Positions 32,821 to 41,026 of a stretch of 64,000 bases of DNA are shown one piece after another (the stretch's first letter is position 1; every line of letters begins with the position of its first letter). Below the pieces are notes generated by a model, which was not told where the DNA came from, did not search any database, and saw nothing but the letters and a program-made list of their open reading frames with translations. The stretch comes from an uncultured Eubacteriales bacterium. Its GTDB lineage: Bacteria > Bacillota > Clostridia > Lachnospirales > Lachnospiraceae. The translations under genes were made by a program, and so were the position numbers. The stretch is taken from positions 1-64,000 of the forward strand of contig URMF01000009.1 in assembly GCA_900548855.1 (NCBI GenBank). The letters are read 5' to 3'.

Positions 32821-34049
32821 TTAAATTTGAGTTTATGAAGTTATATAAGAAAAAAATGAACCTGATTGTTTTCTGGGGCACCTGTGTTCTTATGGCAATT
32901 TTTATGTTTATGTCGGTAGAACAGACATGGATTTATGACGAGGAAGGAAATGAGGTTTCAGGGCTGGATTATGCAGCCTATAAAAAGGAGACTCTGGATG
33001 CATTAGCCGGTCCCCTGACAGATGAAAGGGTGGAACAACTTGTAAGGGAATATCAGGAAATAGCATCTGCTCCGGGAAACTCCGAAGGAGAGGGAGATAA
33101 CTGGCATTTGGTGGATTCGGTGTATTGTGAGTATTATATGCCAAGGCGCGATTTGTTCCTGATGATAGGGCATAACTATGATGAACCGGGAATCCAGACC
33201 TGGGGAGCCAATTTAAGGGAGATAGATTTGGAAGCGGAGGATGGCTTTTATGAGACAAGACAGGAAAGGCTCCGCAATACTCTGCTTGCCGGCAGCAGTG
33301 ACTGGCAGTACACCGAGGCAGAGCAGGACTACTGGCTGAAAAAGAGCGAAAAAATAGAAACTCCAGTGATGTATGGATATGCGGAGGGCTGGGCAAGGCT
33401 TCTGGATGTCATGGGATTTTTCTGCATCCCTCTTGTGAGTTTATTTATTATGACAGCCACCACATATGCAGGGGAATATGAGAGGAATGCAGACCATATT
33501 ATACTGACTACAAAATATGGGAAAAGTAAAGTTGTTGTAGCCAAAAACCTTGCGGCTCTCCTGTTTGGAGCCTTGTTTTATACAATAAATATTGCAGTCA
33601 CCTTTCTCATTATTCTGTTAAGTTATGGCATAGAGGGCTGGAATCTTCCGGTTCAGAATTTTGATTTGCAAATTCCGTATCCCTTCACCTATTTGGAAAC
33701 AGTGCTGGTCTGTGTTGGTATTTTATATGTGGTTGTCTTTGGAATGACTGCCTTTACCCTGTTTGTATCGGCGAGGATGAAAACCGGACTGCCGGTGCTG
33801 GCAGTTATGCTGTTTGTGTTCTTTATCGCACTTTTCTTAAAGAGCAGTGAAACCAATGGTATTTATAATCATATTTTGTATCTGCTTCCCTATAATGCAA
33901 TAGACCATGGAACGAGAATGCTGTGTTCTTACCCATTTGGCGGGGTAGTTTTTGACTATATCGGCATGCGGTATGTGGTGTATTTGCTGACGTTGGTGGT
34001 ACTGATGCCTTTGGCAGGCAGGGCATTTAAAAAACATCAGGTACAGTAG
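32808..34049 (+). CDS. ABC transporter permease
   Basis: This 413-residue membrane protein has one helix near 15-35, a large extracellular domain (about 40-200, rich in aromatic and acidic residues: YDEEGNEVSGLDY, DRLFLMIGHNY-like), and five or more helices from about 200 to the end. This layout fits ABC-2-type permeases with a periplasm-facing insertion. Its ATG is inside the ATPase gene, so the two are translationally coupled. It ends the ECF operon. Confidence 0.82.
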   Translation: MCTLIKFEFMKLYKKKMNLIVFWGTCVLMAIFMFMSVEQTWIYDEEGNEVSGLDYAAYKKETLDALAGPLTDERVEQLVREYQEIASAPGNSEGEGDNWHLVDSVYCEYYMPRRDLFLMIGHNYDEPGIQTWGANLREIDLEAEDGFYETRQERLRNTLLAGSSDWQYTEAEQDYWLKKSEKIETPVMYGYAEGWARLLDVMGFFCIPLVSLFIMTATTYAGEYERNADHIILTTKYGKSKVVVAKNLAALLFGALFYTINIAVTFLIILLSYGIEGWNLPVQNFDLQIPYPFTYLETVLVCVGILYVVVFGMTAFTLFVSARMKTGLPVLAVMLFVFFIALFLKSSETNGIYNHILYLLPYNAIDHGTRMLCSYPFGGVVFDYIGMRYVVYLLTLVVLMPLAGRAFKKHQVQ

Positions 34050-34233
34050 CAAAGTAATTATATATGAAGATTCATATCTTTATAGTCATTTTATGCAATT
34101 TCTATGGAAAAAATCTTCCCATTTTCCGATACTATTATAAAAGTGAGGTTTAGAAATCAAGCCAAAGGGCGTAGATGCATGGAAGACAGCAGGGCATGGA
34201 TGCCAATATTTTTAATTCAGGGAGGAACAAGGT

Positions 34234-35184
34234 ATGGCGAAGATAACAGCAATGAGAGGAAATGACCAGGGCATGTTTGCTATGAATGCTGGTGCAAGGC
34301 GGTCAGAGACAGAAAACAGGACAGAGAGAAATGCCGGTAAAAAGAAAGGGAATACCGTATTTGCCGGAGATTTGAATATGGAACAGGATAGTATTCTTGC
34401 CAAAAAACAGAAAGCGCAGAAGGAAGCCTTGAAAATGCTCAAAGATGTGTTTAAGGAAGATTTAAGGTCGGATGAGGAGCAGAAGGCGAGAGAACTGCAT
34501 GTTGAAGACATGAAGCGGGAAAATGAAGAACTAAAGTCTCAACTGAAGGATATTGAAGAGATGCGGAAAAATCTGGCAGAGCAGTATGGTGAGGCGCCGG
34601 ATAGTGAGGAACAACAGAAGATGGAGCGTATGTTAGATGCGGCAAAAGAAGACATTGAGGGCAGAATGGCAGACAATCAGAAGAATATCACTATGGAAAC
34701 GGATACCATCAAGGAAACGGATATGGCACGCCTTAAAAAGCATCCGATGAAGGATGCGGCAATGGATGCAAAAAAGTATTTAGAGACCGCAAGAAAAGAA
34801 ATGATAGGTTCTCTGTACGATGAGGCAAGAGAGCATATAGATGAAAAGACAGAAGAAGCAAAGAAAGAACAAAAGGAAAAGTCAGAAGAGAAGAAGCAGG
34901 AGGAAAAGGAAGAAGCAATCCGGAAAGCAAAGGAAATAGAGAGGGAGCTTCTGATTCAGAAAGGGCAGGAAAATGCCCAGGAACGAATAAGTGAACAGAC
35001 AGCAAAGGAAAAAGCCCGCAGCCAGGTATCCCTGCAAAATCAGATAGATGGGGATGTTTTGGACAGCATTCATGATGGTGTTAAAAGTACAACCGAGGTA
35101 GAGCAGGAGATTAAGGATTTGCTGGAAAAAATGAGACTTCTTCAGGAGGATTTAAAGGGAGCAGCAGTAGATGATTTGGCGTAA
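34234..35184 (+). CDS. Highly charged coiled-coil protein
   Basis: This 316-residue cytoplasmic protein is dominated by lysine and glutamate. Coiled coil is likely in about 45-150 and 190-250, where EEAKKEQKEKSEEKKQEEKEE forms an almost uninterrupted charged helix. The N-terminus (MAKITAMRGNDQGMFAMNAG) is less charged. The C-terminal end has STTEVEQEIKDLLEKM. No enzymatic motif is visible. AGGGAGG precedes the ATG. It is a lone gene with its own terminator, so it is likely an independent structural or adaptor protein of unknown function. Confidence 0.7.
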   Translation: MAKITAMRGNDQGMFAMNAGARRSETENRTERNAGKKKGNTVFAGDLNMEQDSILAKKQKAQKEALKMLKDVFKEDLRSDEEQKARELHVEDMKRENEELKSQLKDIEEMRKNLAEQYGEAPDSEEQQKMERMLDAAKEDIEGRMADNQKNITMETDTIKETDMARLKKHPMKDAAMDAKKYLETARKEMIGSLYDEAREHIDEKTEEAKKEQKEKSEEKKQEEKEEAIRKAKEIERELLIQKGQENAQERISEQTAKEKARSQVSLQNQIDGDVLDSIHDGVKSTTEVEQEIKDLLEKMRLLQEDLKGAAVDDLA

Positions 35185-35227
35185 GATAGCCAGAGGTGTA
35201 TTATAATGAAAGTAATATAGCAGCTTG

Positions 35228-35264
35228 AAATAGTGATTAGAGAAAATCTCTGGTCACTATTTTT
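35228..35264 (+). terminator. Intrinsic terminator after the charged coiled-coil gene
   Basis: AATAGTGA (35229-35236) pairs with TCACTATT (35254-35261), followed by TTT. Repeat copy 5 begins at once. Confidence 0.8.
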
Positions 35265-35298
35265 GTTGCTGTGCATATGAGAAAAAGCTTTTTTGAGT
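35265..35298 (+). repeat. Post-terminator repeat, copy 5 of 6 (short)
   Basis: GTTGCTGTGCATATGAG precedes AAAAAGCTTTTTTGAGT. The palindrome is reduced to AAAAAGC/GCTTTTTT; an 11-base inner part present in the others is lost. Confidence 0.78.
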
Positions 35299-35418
35299 GC
35301 AGTTTGTCAAGGAAAAAATGCATCTTAGAGGAAAGACTCTTGTATTTATAGCGGAAACATATTATAAAGGAAGGGAGGAAAGAGAAAAGCAGAAAGGCTT
35401 TGGGGTAGAAATCAGAAT

Positions 35419-35862
35419 ATGAAGATTACATTGGAGCAGATAACAGAGGGAAAAGAGGAAGTTGTCATTAAATATAGCCAGCTGACGGGACAGATTGAGG
35501 ACATTGTTCGTTTCATAGAGGGACAGGGGGAAAAATTGTTTGGTATGAAGGATGGACAGCAGTTCGTAATCAGACCGCATTCAGTTATATATCTGGAAAG
35601 CGTGGATGGCATTACTTATCTTTATACAGAAAAAGAGGTGTATAAGACCGGTCTTACTTTGACAGGAGCAGAAGCAGCTTACGCAGAGGAGGGATATTTC
35701 CGGTGCAGTAAGTCCATGGTAATCAATCTATACCGAATTGAAAAACTGAGGAGTATGTCAGGAAATCGTATAGATGCAACGATGGATAATGGAGAGCATG
35801 TTGTCATATCAAGGCGCTATGCCAAGGAATTAAGAAATATATTAAAGGGGGAGGAAAAATGA
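35419..35862 (+). CDS. LytTR-domain DNA-binding regulator
   Basis: The 147-residue protein has a LytTR DNA-binding domain in about 48-145: VIRPHSVIYLESVDGITYLYTEKEVY, then YFRCSKSMVINLYRIEKLRSM and EHVVISRRYAKELRN. The N-terminal 45 residues are a short extra domain in place of a receiver. LytTR proteins of this stand-alone type usually pair with a DUF3021 membrane protein, which follows here with a four-base overlap, and form a small sensor-regulator set. It is the first gene of a four-gene unit ending in an ABC transporter, which it probably controls. Confidence 0.9.
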   Translation: MKITLEQITEGKEEVVIKYSQLTGQIEDIVRFIEGQGEKLFGMKDGQQFVIRPHSVIYLESVDGITYLYTEKEVYKTGLTLTGAEAAYAEEGYFRCSKSMVINLYRIEKLRSMSGNRIDATMDNGEHVVISRRYAKELRNILKGEEK

Positions 35863-36305
35863 ACTGGTTTAAGAGATATTTATATTCCGAGATTGGAATT
35901 GAATTTAAGGCATGTCTTTATTTTTGCTTAGTTCTGTTTTTCTATTTTTTATATCAGATAATAGGAGGAAGTCTTTACGCAAGCATTATTACAATGTTTG
36001 AAATGGTATTGACTGCTTATATCATATGTTATATCCAGGTGTATCTTTTAGAAAATTTTGATGAGAAAGAGCATCTGGGTATAAAGGAAGGGATTTTTTC
36101 TTTGGGCTGTTCCCTCTTTTATACAATTGTAAGTATTCTTTTTGGCTGGTATGATAGGAATATTGGAGCAAGTGTTTTGTTTTTTGTATATATGGTTTTG
36201 TGCTATCTCTGTGTATTTTTAGTTTACAGGCTGAAAAGGGCTGCTGATACAATAAGATTGAACCAGGAGCTTCATGGCTTTAAAAATAGAAAGGAGCAGA
36301 AATGA
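35859..36305 (+). CDS. DUF3021 membrane protein
   Basis: This 148-residue protein has four hydrophobic helices (about 17-37, 42-66, 80-100, 105-125) and a lysine-rich C-terminus. LytTR plus DUF3021 pairs are common in Firmicutes; the membrane protein is thought to sequester or inhibit the regulator, though this is known for only a few. It overlaps the LytTR gene by four bases and the ABC ATPase gene by four bases. Confidence 0.8.
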   Translation: MNWFKRYLYSEIGIEFKACLYFCLVLFFYFLYQIIGGSLYASIITMFEMVLTAYIICYIQVYLLENFDEKEHLGIKEGIFSLGCSLFYTIVSILFGWYDRNIGASVLFFVYMVLCYLCVFLVYRLKRAADTIRLNQELHGFKNRKEQK

Positions 36306-37147
36306 AAGAAAAAGAATTAGCAATATCCATTTGTAACCTTACTAAGAATTATGGAAAACACCGGGGTGTTTCCAATCTGTCCTTACAGGTGGAGCAGGGG
36401 GATATCTTTGGATTTTTAGGACCGAATGGAGCAGGAAAATCTACCACAATCCGGTGTCTGCTCGGATTGATACAGTTTCAGGAGGGAAGTGCAGCAATCA
36501 TGGGAATGGATGTAAAGAACAGGAAAAATGAGCTTTTAAAGGAGATTGGTTATATGCCGTCTGAGGCGATGTTTTATCCATCCATGCGGGTAAAGGATGT
36601 CATCCGGTTTGCAGCAGATATGCGGAAAGCAGACTGCAGGGAAGAAGCGGAAATGCTCTGTGAACGCCTTAAGGTTGACCAGAATAAGAGAATAGAGGAA
36701 CTCTCTCTTGGAAACAGAAAGAAGGTCAGTATTGTCTGTGCCATGCAGCATAAGCCAAAGCTTTTTATTTTTGACGAGCCCACCAGTGGATTAGACCCGC
36801 TTATGCAGTCTGAGTTTTTTAAACTGGTGCTGGAATATAACAGGCAGGGAATAACCTGTTTTCTTTCGTCCCATGTATTATCAGAAATAAAAAAATACTG
36901 TCGCCATGCCGCTATTATAAGAGAAGGAAGCATAATCTGTACGGATACAGTGGAAAATCTTACAAAAACCAGTACAAAGCGAATCCGGATGGTAAAGGAT
37001 GGGGAAGAACAGGAATTTGTTTATAAAGGAAATTTAAATGAATTATTCGCTGGTTTTGCAGGCCATGATATCGAGGATATCGTAATTGAGGAACCGGAGC
37101 TGGAGGAAATATTTATGCACTATTATAAGCAGGAGGATGCAAAATGA
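36302..37147 (+). CDS. ABC transporter ATP-binding protein
   Basis: This ABC ATPase of 281 residues has Walker A GPNGAGKST, the Q-loop stretch YMPSEAMFYPS, the family-variant signature LSLGNRKK, Walker B LFIFDEPTSGLDP, and the switch histidine in SSHVLSE. LSLGN in place of LSGGQ is common among the Bcr/YtrB relatives. The C-terminal 60 residues (RIRMVKDGEEQEFVYKG) form a small extension. It partners with the next gene (four-base overlap). Control by the LytTR-DUF3021 pair is likely from position. Confidence 0.92.
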   Translation: MKEKELAISICNLTKNYGKHRGVSNLSLQVEQGDIFGFLGPNGAGKSTTIRCLLGLIQFQEGSAAIMGMDVKNRKNELLKEIGYMPSEAMFYPSMRVKDVIRFAADMRKADCREEAEMLCERLKVDQNKRIEELSLGNRKKVSIVCAMQHKPKLFIFDEPTSGLDPLMQSEFFKLVLEYNRQGITCFLSSHVLSEIKKYCRHAAIIREGSIICTDTVENLTKTSTKRIRMVKDGEEQEFVYKGNLNELFAGFAGHDIEDIVIEEPELEEIFMHYYKQEDAK

Positions 37148-37932
37148 CACTGTATAAGCATGAAATGAAAATGAATCTAAAAAGCCTTATTATTTGGACT
37201 CTATGTGTGGGTTTATTGTGCTTTGGCTGTATTTTACTGTATACAAGCCTTGAAGATTCCATACAGGAGGTTGCAGATATCTATTCCAATATGGGTTCCA
37301 TGTCTGTTGCACTTGGTATGGATAAAATGAGCCTTGCAACCTTGACGGGTTTTTATGCCACAGAGATTGCCATGATGCATGGCCTGGGCGGGGCTATGTT
37401 TGCAGCAATTCTTGGAACCGGGGTTCTGTCAAAGGAGGAAGCTGGGCATACTTCAGAATTTTTAAATGTTCTTCCTGTCTCAAGGGGAAAAATCCTGTTT
37501 CAGAAATATATGGCAGTGATAAGCAATATTGTAATATTTAACATGGTTTGTGTGGCAATGTATCTGCTCGGTTTTATTCTGATGAAGGAGGACATCAGCG
37601 GAAAAGAGATGGCAGTTTACCATTTTGCCCAGGTTTTTATGCAGATTGAAATTGGAACGATTGGTTTTGCTATATCTGCATTTACCAAAAAGAATCTGAT
37701 GGGAGCCGGGCTTGGAATGGCGATTCTTATGTTTGCCATGGATATGATGTGCCGTATTATACCGGCAATTGAGAACCTTAAATATATTACTCCCTTTTAT
37801 TATTCCAATGGTGCAGATATTTTTACCAGCGGAAAGATAGACGGTGCTATGCTGGGGGTTGGAGCAGGGATTACCGTTGCAGCAATTGTGGCGGCATGGA
37901 TAAAGTACCAGCGAAAGGATTTAGCAGCATAG
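37144..37932 (+). CDS. ABC transporter permease
   Basis: This 262-residue membrane protein has six hydrophobic helices, beginning with a basic YKHEMKMNLKSLIIW segment typical of ABC-2 permeases. A loop with LSKEEAGHTSEFLNVLPVSRGKIL is the usual coupling segment of this family, which contacts the ATPase. It overlaps the ATPase gene by four bases and closes the four-gene unit. The substrate cannot be told. Confidence 0.88.
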   Translation: MTLYKHEMKMNLKSLIIWTLCVGLLCFGCILLYTSLEDSIQEVADIYSNMGSMSVALGMDKMSLATLTGFYATEIAMMHGLGGAMFAAILGTGVLSKEEAGHTSEFLNVLPVSRGKILFQKYMAVISNIVIFNMVCVAMYLLGFILMKEDISGKEMAVYHFAQVFMQIEIGTIGFAISAFTKKNLMGAGLGMAILMFAMDMMCRIIPAIENLKYITPFYYSNGADIFTSGKIDGAMLGVGAGITVAAIVAAWIKYQRKDLAA

Positions 37933-37989
37933 GAGCAATTGGGAAAAGTGATAAATTTCTTAAGAAAAAATAAAAAAGAGAGTATTTTC

Positions 37990-38044
37990 TTGACATGTAT
38001 AGATAGTCGATATAATATGAGGATATATAGATAATCTATATAAT
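37990..38044 (+). promoter_or_regulatory. Promoter with tandem PadR operators
   Basis: TTGACA (37990-37995) and TATAAT (38011-38016) are 15 bases apart. Two 19-base sites that differ at two positions (37998-38016 and 38026-38044) lie 28 bases apart. The second sits in a perfect palindrome, TATATAGAT-A-ATCTATATA (38024-38042). The PadR gene begins 26 bases downstream, so these are probably its operators. Confidence 0.62.
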
Positions 38045-38069
38045 AAAAAAAGTCAAGGAGGTAATCAGG

Positions 38070-38465
38070 ATGGCGGTTGACAAAAGTCTGGTATCTGGAA
38101 GCACTACAATGTTATTGTTAAAGTTACTGGCGGAAAAAGATATGTACGGCTATGAGATGATTGAAACACTACAAGCGCGTTCCAAGAATGTTTTTGAGTT
38201 AAAGGCGGGAACCTTATATCCGTTGCTGCATAGCCTGGAACAGAAGAAGCTTCTTACTGTATATGAGAAAGAGGTGGGAGGTAAAGTAAGGAAATACTAT
38301 AGGATTACAAAGGAGGGGCATAAGGTACTAAAGGAGAAAAGGCAGGAGTGGAAAACGTATTCTGAAGCGGTTGCCAATATTTTAAATATAGGGCAGCAGA
38401 TACAACATGGTGGGGACAACCTGTCAGCAGATATATTTTTCGATAGTCTGGGGGGAATGGTATGA
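38070..38465 (+). CDS. PadR family transcriptional regulator
   Basis: This 131-residue winged-helix repressor fits PadR: LLKLLAEKDMYGYEMIETLQ, then ELKAGTLYPLLHSLEQKKLLTVYEKEVGGKVRKYYRITKEGHKVL, which is the recognition helix and wing. PadR proteins of this small type repress adjacent membrane genes and are released by antibiotics or unknown ligands. The ATG follows AAGGAGG. It overlaps the next gene by four bases. The tandem palindromic sites upstream indicate autoregulation. Confidence 0.93.
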   Translation: MAVDKSLVSGSTTMLLLKLLAEKDMYGYEMIETLQARSKNVFELKAGTLYPLLHSLEQKKLLTVYEKEVGGKVRKYYRITKEGHKVLKEKRQEWKTYSEAVANILNIGQQIQHGGDNLSADIFFDSLGGMV

Positions 38466-39826
38466 AACAGCAGGAATATTTGGAAATACTGATGGAACAG
38501 CTCCGCTGTAAAAAGGCAAGAGGGATGGTAGAGGAAGAAATCCGCAGTCATATAGAAGACCAGAAATGCGCTTATATGGCAGATGGAATGGATGAGGAGA
38601 CAGCGGAAGAAGAGGCAGTCCGGCAGATGGGAGACCCGGTGGAAACGGGAATTGAGCTTGACCGGATTCATAAGCCGCAGATGGCATGGGACATGATTAT
38701 TCTGATAATATTTTTAAGTGGAATAGGCTTGCTGGTTCAGTATCTGCTAAGCATACATTTTGAGCAGAACAGTTTTATGCCCTCTCCGGCAAAAGCGGTT
38801 ATTTGTATTGCAGCCGGTATTGCGGTAATGATTGGAATTTGCGTGCTGGATTACAGCAGAATTGGAAAATGGGGTAAGATGATTTATCTTGTATTGACAG
38901 GTATCAGCATACTTAGTCTGCTGGTAAACGGTGTGGGGTTCATGCATAATATCTGGATGGATATTCCTTTTTATGGACAGTATAATCTGTCCAGTTTTTT
39001 ACCGCTATTTGTGCCCCTTTATGGTGCAGTCCTTTACAGCTACAGAGGGGAGGGATACCGGGCGCTTGTAAAAGGGGTACTCTGGGCATTGCCGGTATTT
39101 TTAGTGCTTCTGTTGTCTGTGAATTTTCCAATGATGATAATAATTGGATTGTCCTTTGGAGGAGCTTTAGCAGTGGCAGTCTATAAAAATTGGTTTCGGG
39201 TATCACGGAAACTTATATTATGCATTATGGGAATTGTTACAATCATAGCTCCAATGGCATGGATAAGTCTTATTGCATTATTTGGAAATTCCTATATGCA
39301 GGCAAGGATTCAGTTCTGGCTGCATCCATTTCAGGTGGAAAGCGATTATCAATATGGCAGGTTTACATGGAATTTTCTGACTAATAACCGATGGCTGGGA
39401 ATGAACCGGCTTATGGATTCCGGAGAATGGACAGCAGATAAGCTCCCTGGCGGAAATGATTATACCCTTGCCTATATTTCCTCTTATTATGGCATATTGG
39501 CGGCAATTGTGGTTGTAGGACTGATTATGCTGTTGTTCTGGCGGGGATTGCAGCTTTCCATATTGCAAAAGAATCAGCTTGGGATGATTATGGGAACCGG
39601 ATGTGGGATTGTATTGCTGGTACAGTTTATATTTTATGTATTATGTAATACCGGTTTTTTGCCAAGTGCGATTTATTGTCCGTTTATTACCTACGGAGGT
39701 GCCGGAATGCTTACAACTTATATATTGCTGGGAATTATGCTTAGTGTGTACCGGTATCAGAATGTAACAGGAGAGATAAAGACAAAAATGAAATTTATAT
39801 TCAGGATAGAGGAAGAAAATGCATAA
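38462..39826 (+). CDS. Prefix-domain protein fused to an FtsW/RodA-like membrane domain
   Basis: This 454-residue protein starts with a soluble helical domain (about 1-70: YLEILMEQLRCKKARGMVEEEIRSHIED, then ETAEEEAVRQMGDPVETG), the 'permease prefix' type domain usually joined to PadR-controlled permeases. The rest has nine to ten membrane helices. Its C-terminal part, with NDYTLAYISSYYGILAAI and FLPSAIYCPFITYGGAGML, follows SEDS proteins (FtsW/RodA/SpoVE), where FITYGGSS-like signature and a catalytic aspartate are expected. Here the sequence is FITYGGAGM. It may be a peptidoglycan polymerase, or a protein that only retains the SEDS fold. It is translationally coupled to padR. Confidence 0.78.
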   Translation: MKQQEYLEILMEQLRCKKARGMVEEEIRSHIEDQKCAYMADGMDEETAEEEAVRQMGDPVETGIELDRIHKPQMAWDMIILIIFLSGIGLLVQYLLSIHFEQNSFMPSPAKAVICIAAGIAVMIGICVLDYSRIGKWGKMIYLVLTGISILSLLVNGVGFMHNIWMDIPFYGQYNLSSFLPLFVPLYGAVLYSYRGEGYRALVKGVLWALPVFLVLLLSVNFPMMIIIGLSFGGALAVAVYKNWFRVSRKLILCIMGIVTIIAPMAWISLIALFGNSYMQARIQFWLHPFQVESDYQYGRFTWNFLTNNRWLGMNRLMDSGEWTADKLPGGNDYTLAYISSYYGILAAIVVVGLIMLLFWRGLQLSILQKNQLGMIMGTGCGIVLLVQFIFYVLCNTGFLPSAIYCPFITYGGAGMLTTYILLGIMLSVYRYQNVTGEIKTKMKFIFRIEEENA

Positions 39827-39926
39827 ATAAAGTTTTTACGTTATAGAGTTTTTTATATTTTAGCTTCTATGCAGCAGAGGAAGAATCGGGTATAATGGAA
39901 TTATATTAATACAGGGGAGAAAAACG

Positions 39927-40925
39927 ATGTACCATTTTATTATTAATCCCGCTTCTTCTTCTGGAAAGGGGCTGCGTATCTGGAACAGGGTGGAAGCCGT
40001 TTTAAAAGAGGAAAAAATTGTATATGAGACACATATCCTGCAAAACGCAGGGGAAGTAACGCAGCTTGTTGCAGGGCTGACACAAAGCGAATTGTCACAG
40101 GAAGAACCAGAAGGTTTACATAATGTAGATGAAGCGGCGGCAACCCGGGAAATACAGGACTGTCATCTGGTGGTTCTTGGCGGAGACGGTACCTTGAATG
40201 CGGTATTAAACGGCATTCAGTCCTTTGAGCACACGGTTCTTTCCTGTATCCGCACAGGCTCAGGAAATGATTTTGCCAGAAATATGGGAATTGGTAAGAA
40301 TACGAGACGGGCTTTGGATGGAATTTTACATCATAAAAAAGAGAGGATTCTCGATTACGGAGAGATTACATATAAGGCAGAGGAAGGTGAGGCTGGACAG
40401 CAGCAGACGAGAAGATTTATCATCAGCAGTGGTGTGGGATATGATGCGGATATCTGTGAGGAGGTAAGCAGGAGCAGATTAAAGAAGATATTGAATAAGG
40501 TTCATCTTGGAAAGCTTGTCTATGTGGCAATTGGAGTGAAACAGATTTTTACAAGAAAAACGGTGGCAGCAGTTATCTGTATGGATGAAGGAGAAAAGTT
40601 TCCGGTTCCCGGTCTGTTTTTTGTGGTAGGCATGATTCATGAAAAAGAAGGGGGCGGCGTACCATTTTGTCCCCAGGCGGACCCGGAGGATGGCTTGCTT
40701 GCGGTCTGTCTGGTAAAGGATATGCCGAAATGGAAGCTGCTGCTTGCAGTAATGCTGGTATATGTGAAGAAGCATTTTATTTTCCAGAGTATCACGGAAC
40801 ATATGTGTAGAAGAATTAGCATAAGTGTGGAGCAGCCCCAGTGGTTTCATATGGATGGCGAGACGCCATGCAGGATAACAGAGGCGGTATTGGAGTGTAA
40901 ATCCGGATTGCGCTTTCGGATGTAG
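39927..40925 (+). CDS. Diacylglycerol kinase-family lipid kinase
   Basis: This 332-residue cytoplasmic protein belongs to the DAGK catalytic family (YegS/DgkB-like). Motifs are the N-terminal FIINPASSSGKG, the nucleotide-binding LGGDGTLNAVLNG, and RTGSGNDFARNMG, followed by a beta-rich C-terminal domain with PGLFFVVGMIHEKEGGGV and WFHMDGE. It phosphorylates diacylglycerol or another lipid with ATP, feeding phosphatidic acid back to lipid synthesis. The lipid substrate is not fixed by the sequence. It is monocistronic as far as can be seen, with a terminator-free 101-base gap to the next gene. Confidence 0.9.
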   Translation: MYHFIINPASSSGKGLRIWNRVEAVLKEEKIVYETHILQNAGEVTQLVAGLTQSELSQEEPEGLHNVDEAAATREIQDCHLVVLGGDGTLNAVLNGIQSFEHTVLSCIRTGSGNDFARNMGIGKNTRRALDGILHHKKERILDYGEITYKAEEGEAGQQQTRRFIISSGVGYDADICEEVSRSRLKKILNKVHLGKLVYVAIGVKQIFTRKTVAAVICMDEGEKFPVPGLFFVVGMIHEKEGGGVPFCPQADPEDGLLAVCLVKDMPKWKLLLAVMLVYVKKHFIFQSITEHMCRRISISVEQPQWFHMDGETPCRITEAVLECKSGLRFRM

Positions 40926-41026
40926 TGCAGTAAAAGGGTATATGTTTGGAATCAGGTAAAACAGGGTATAATGCAATATAGAAAAAGGATTTGTAAATTG
41001 TTTTATTGCAAGAAGGGAGTACCTTT

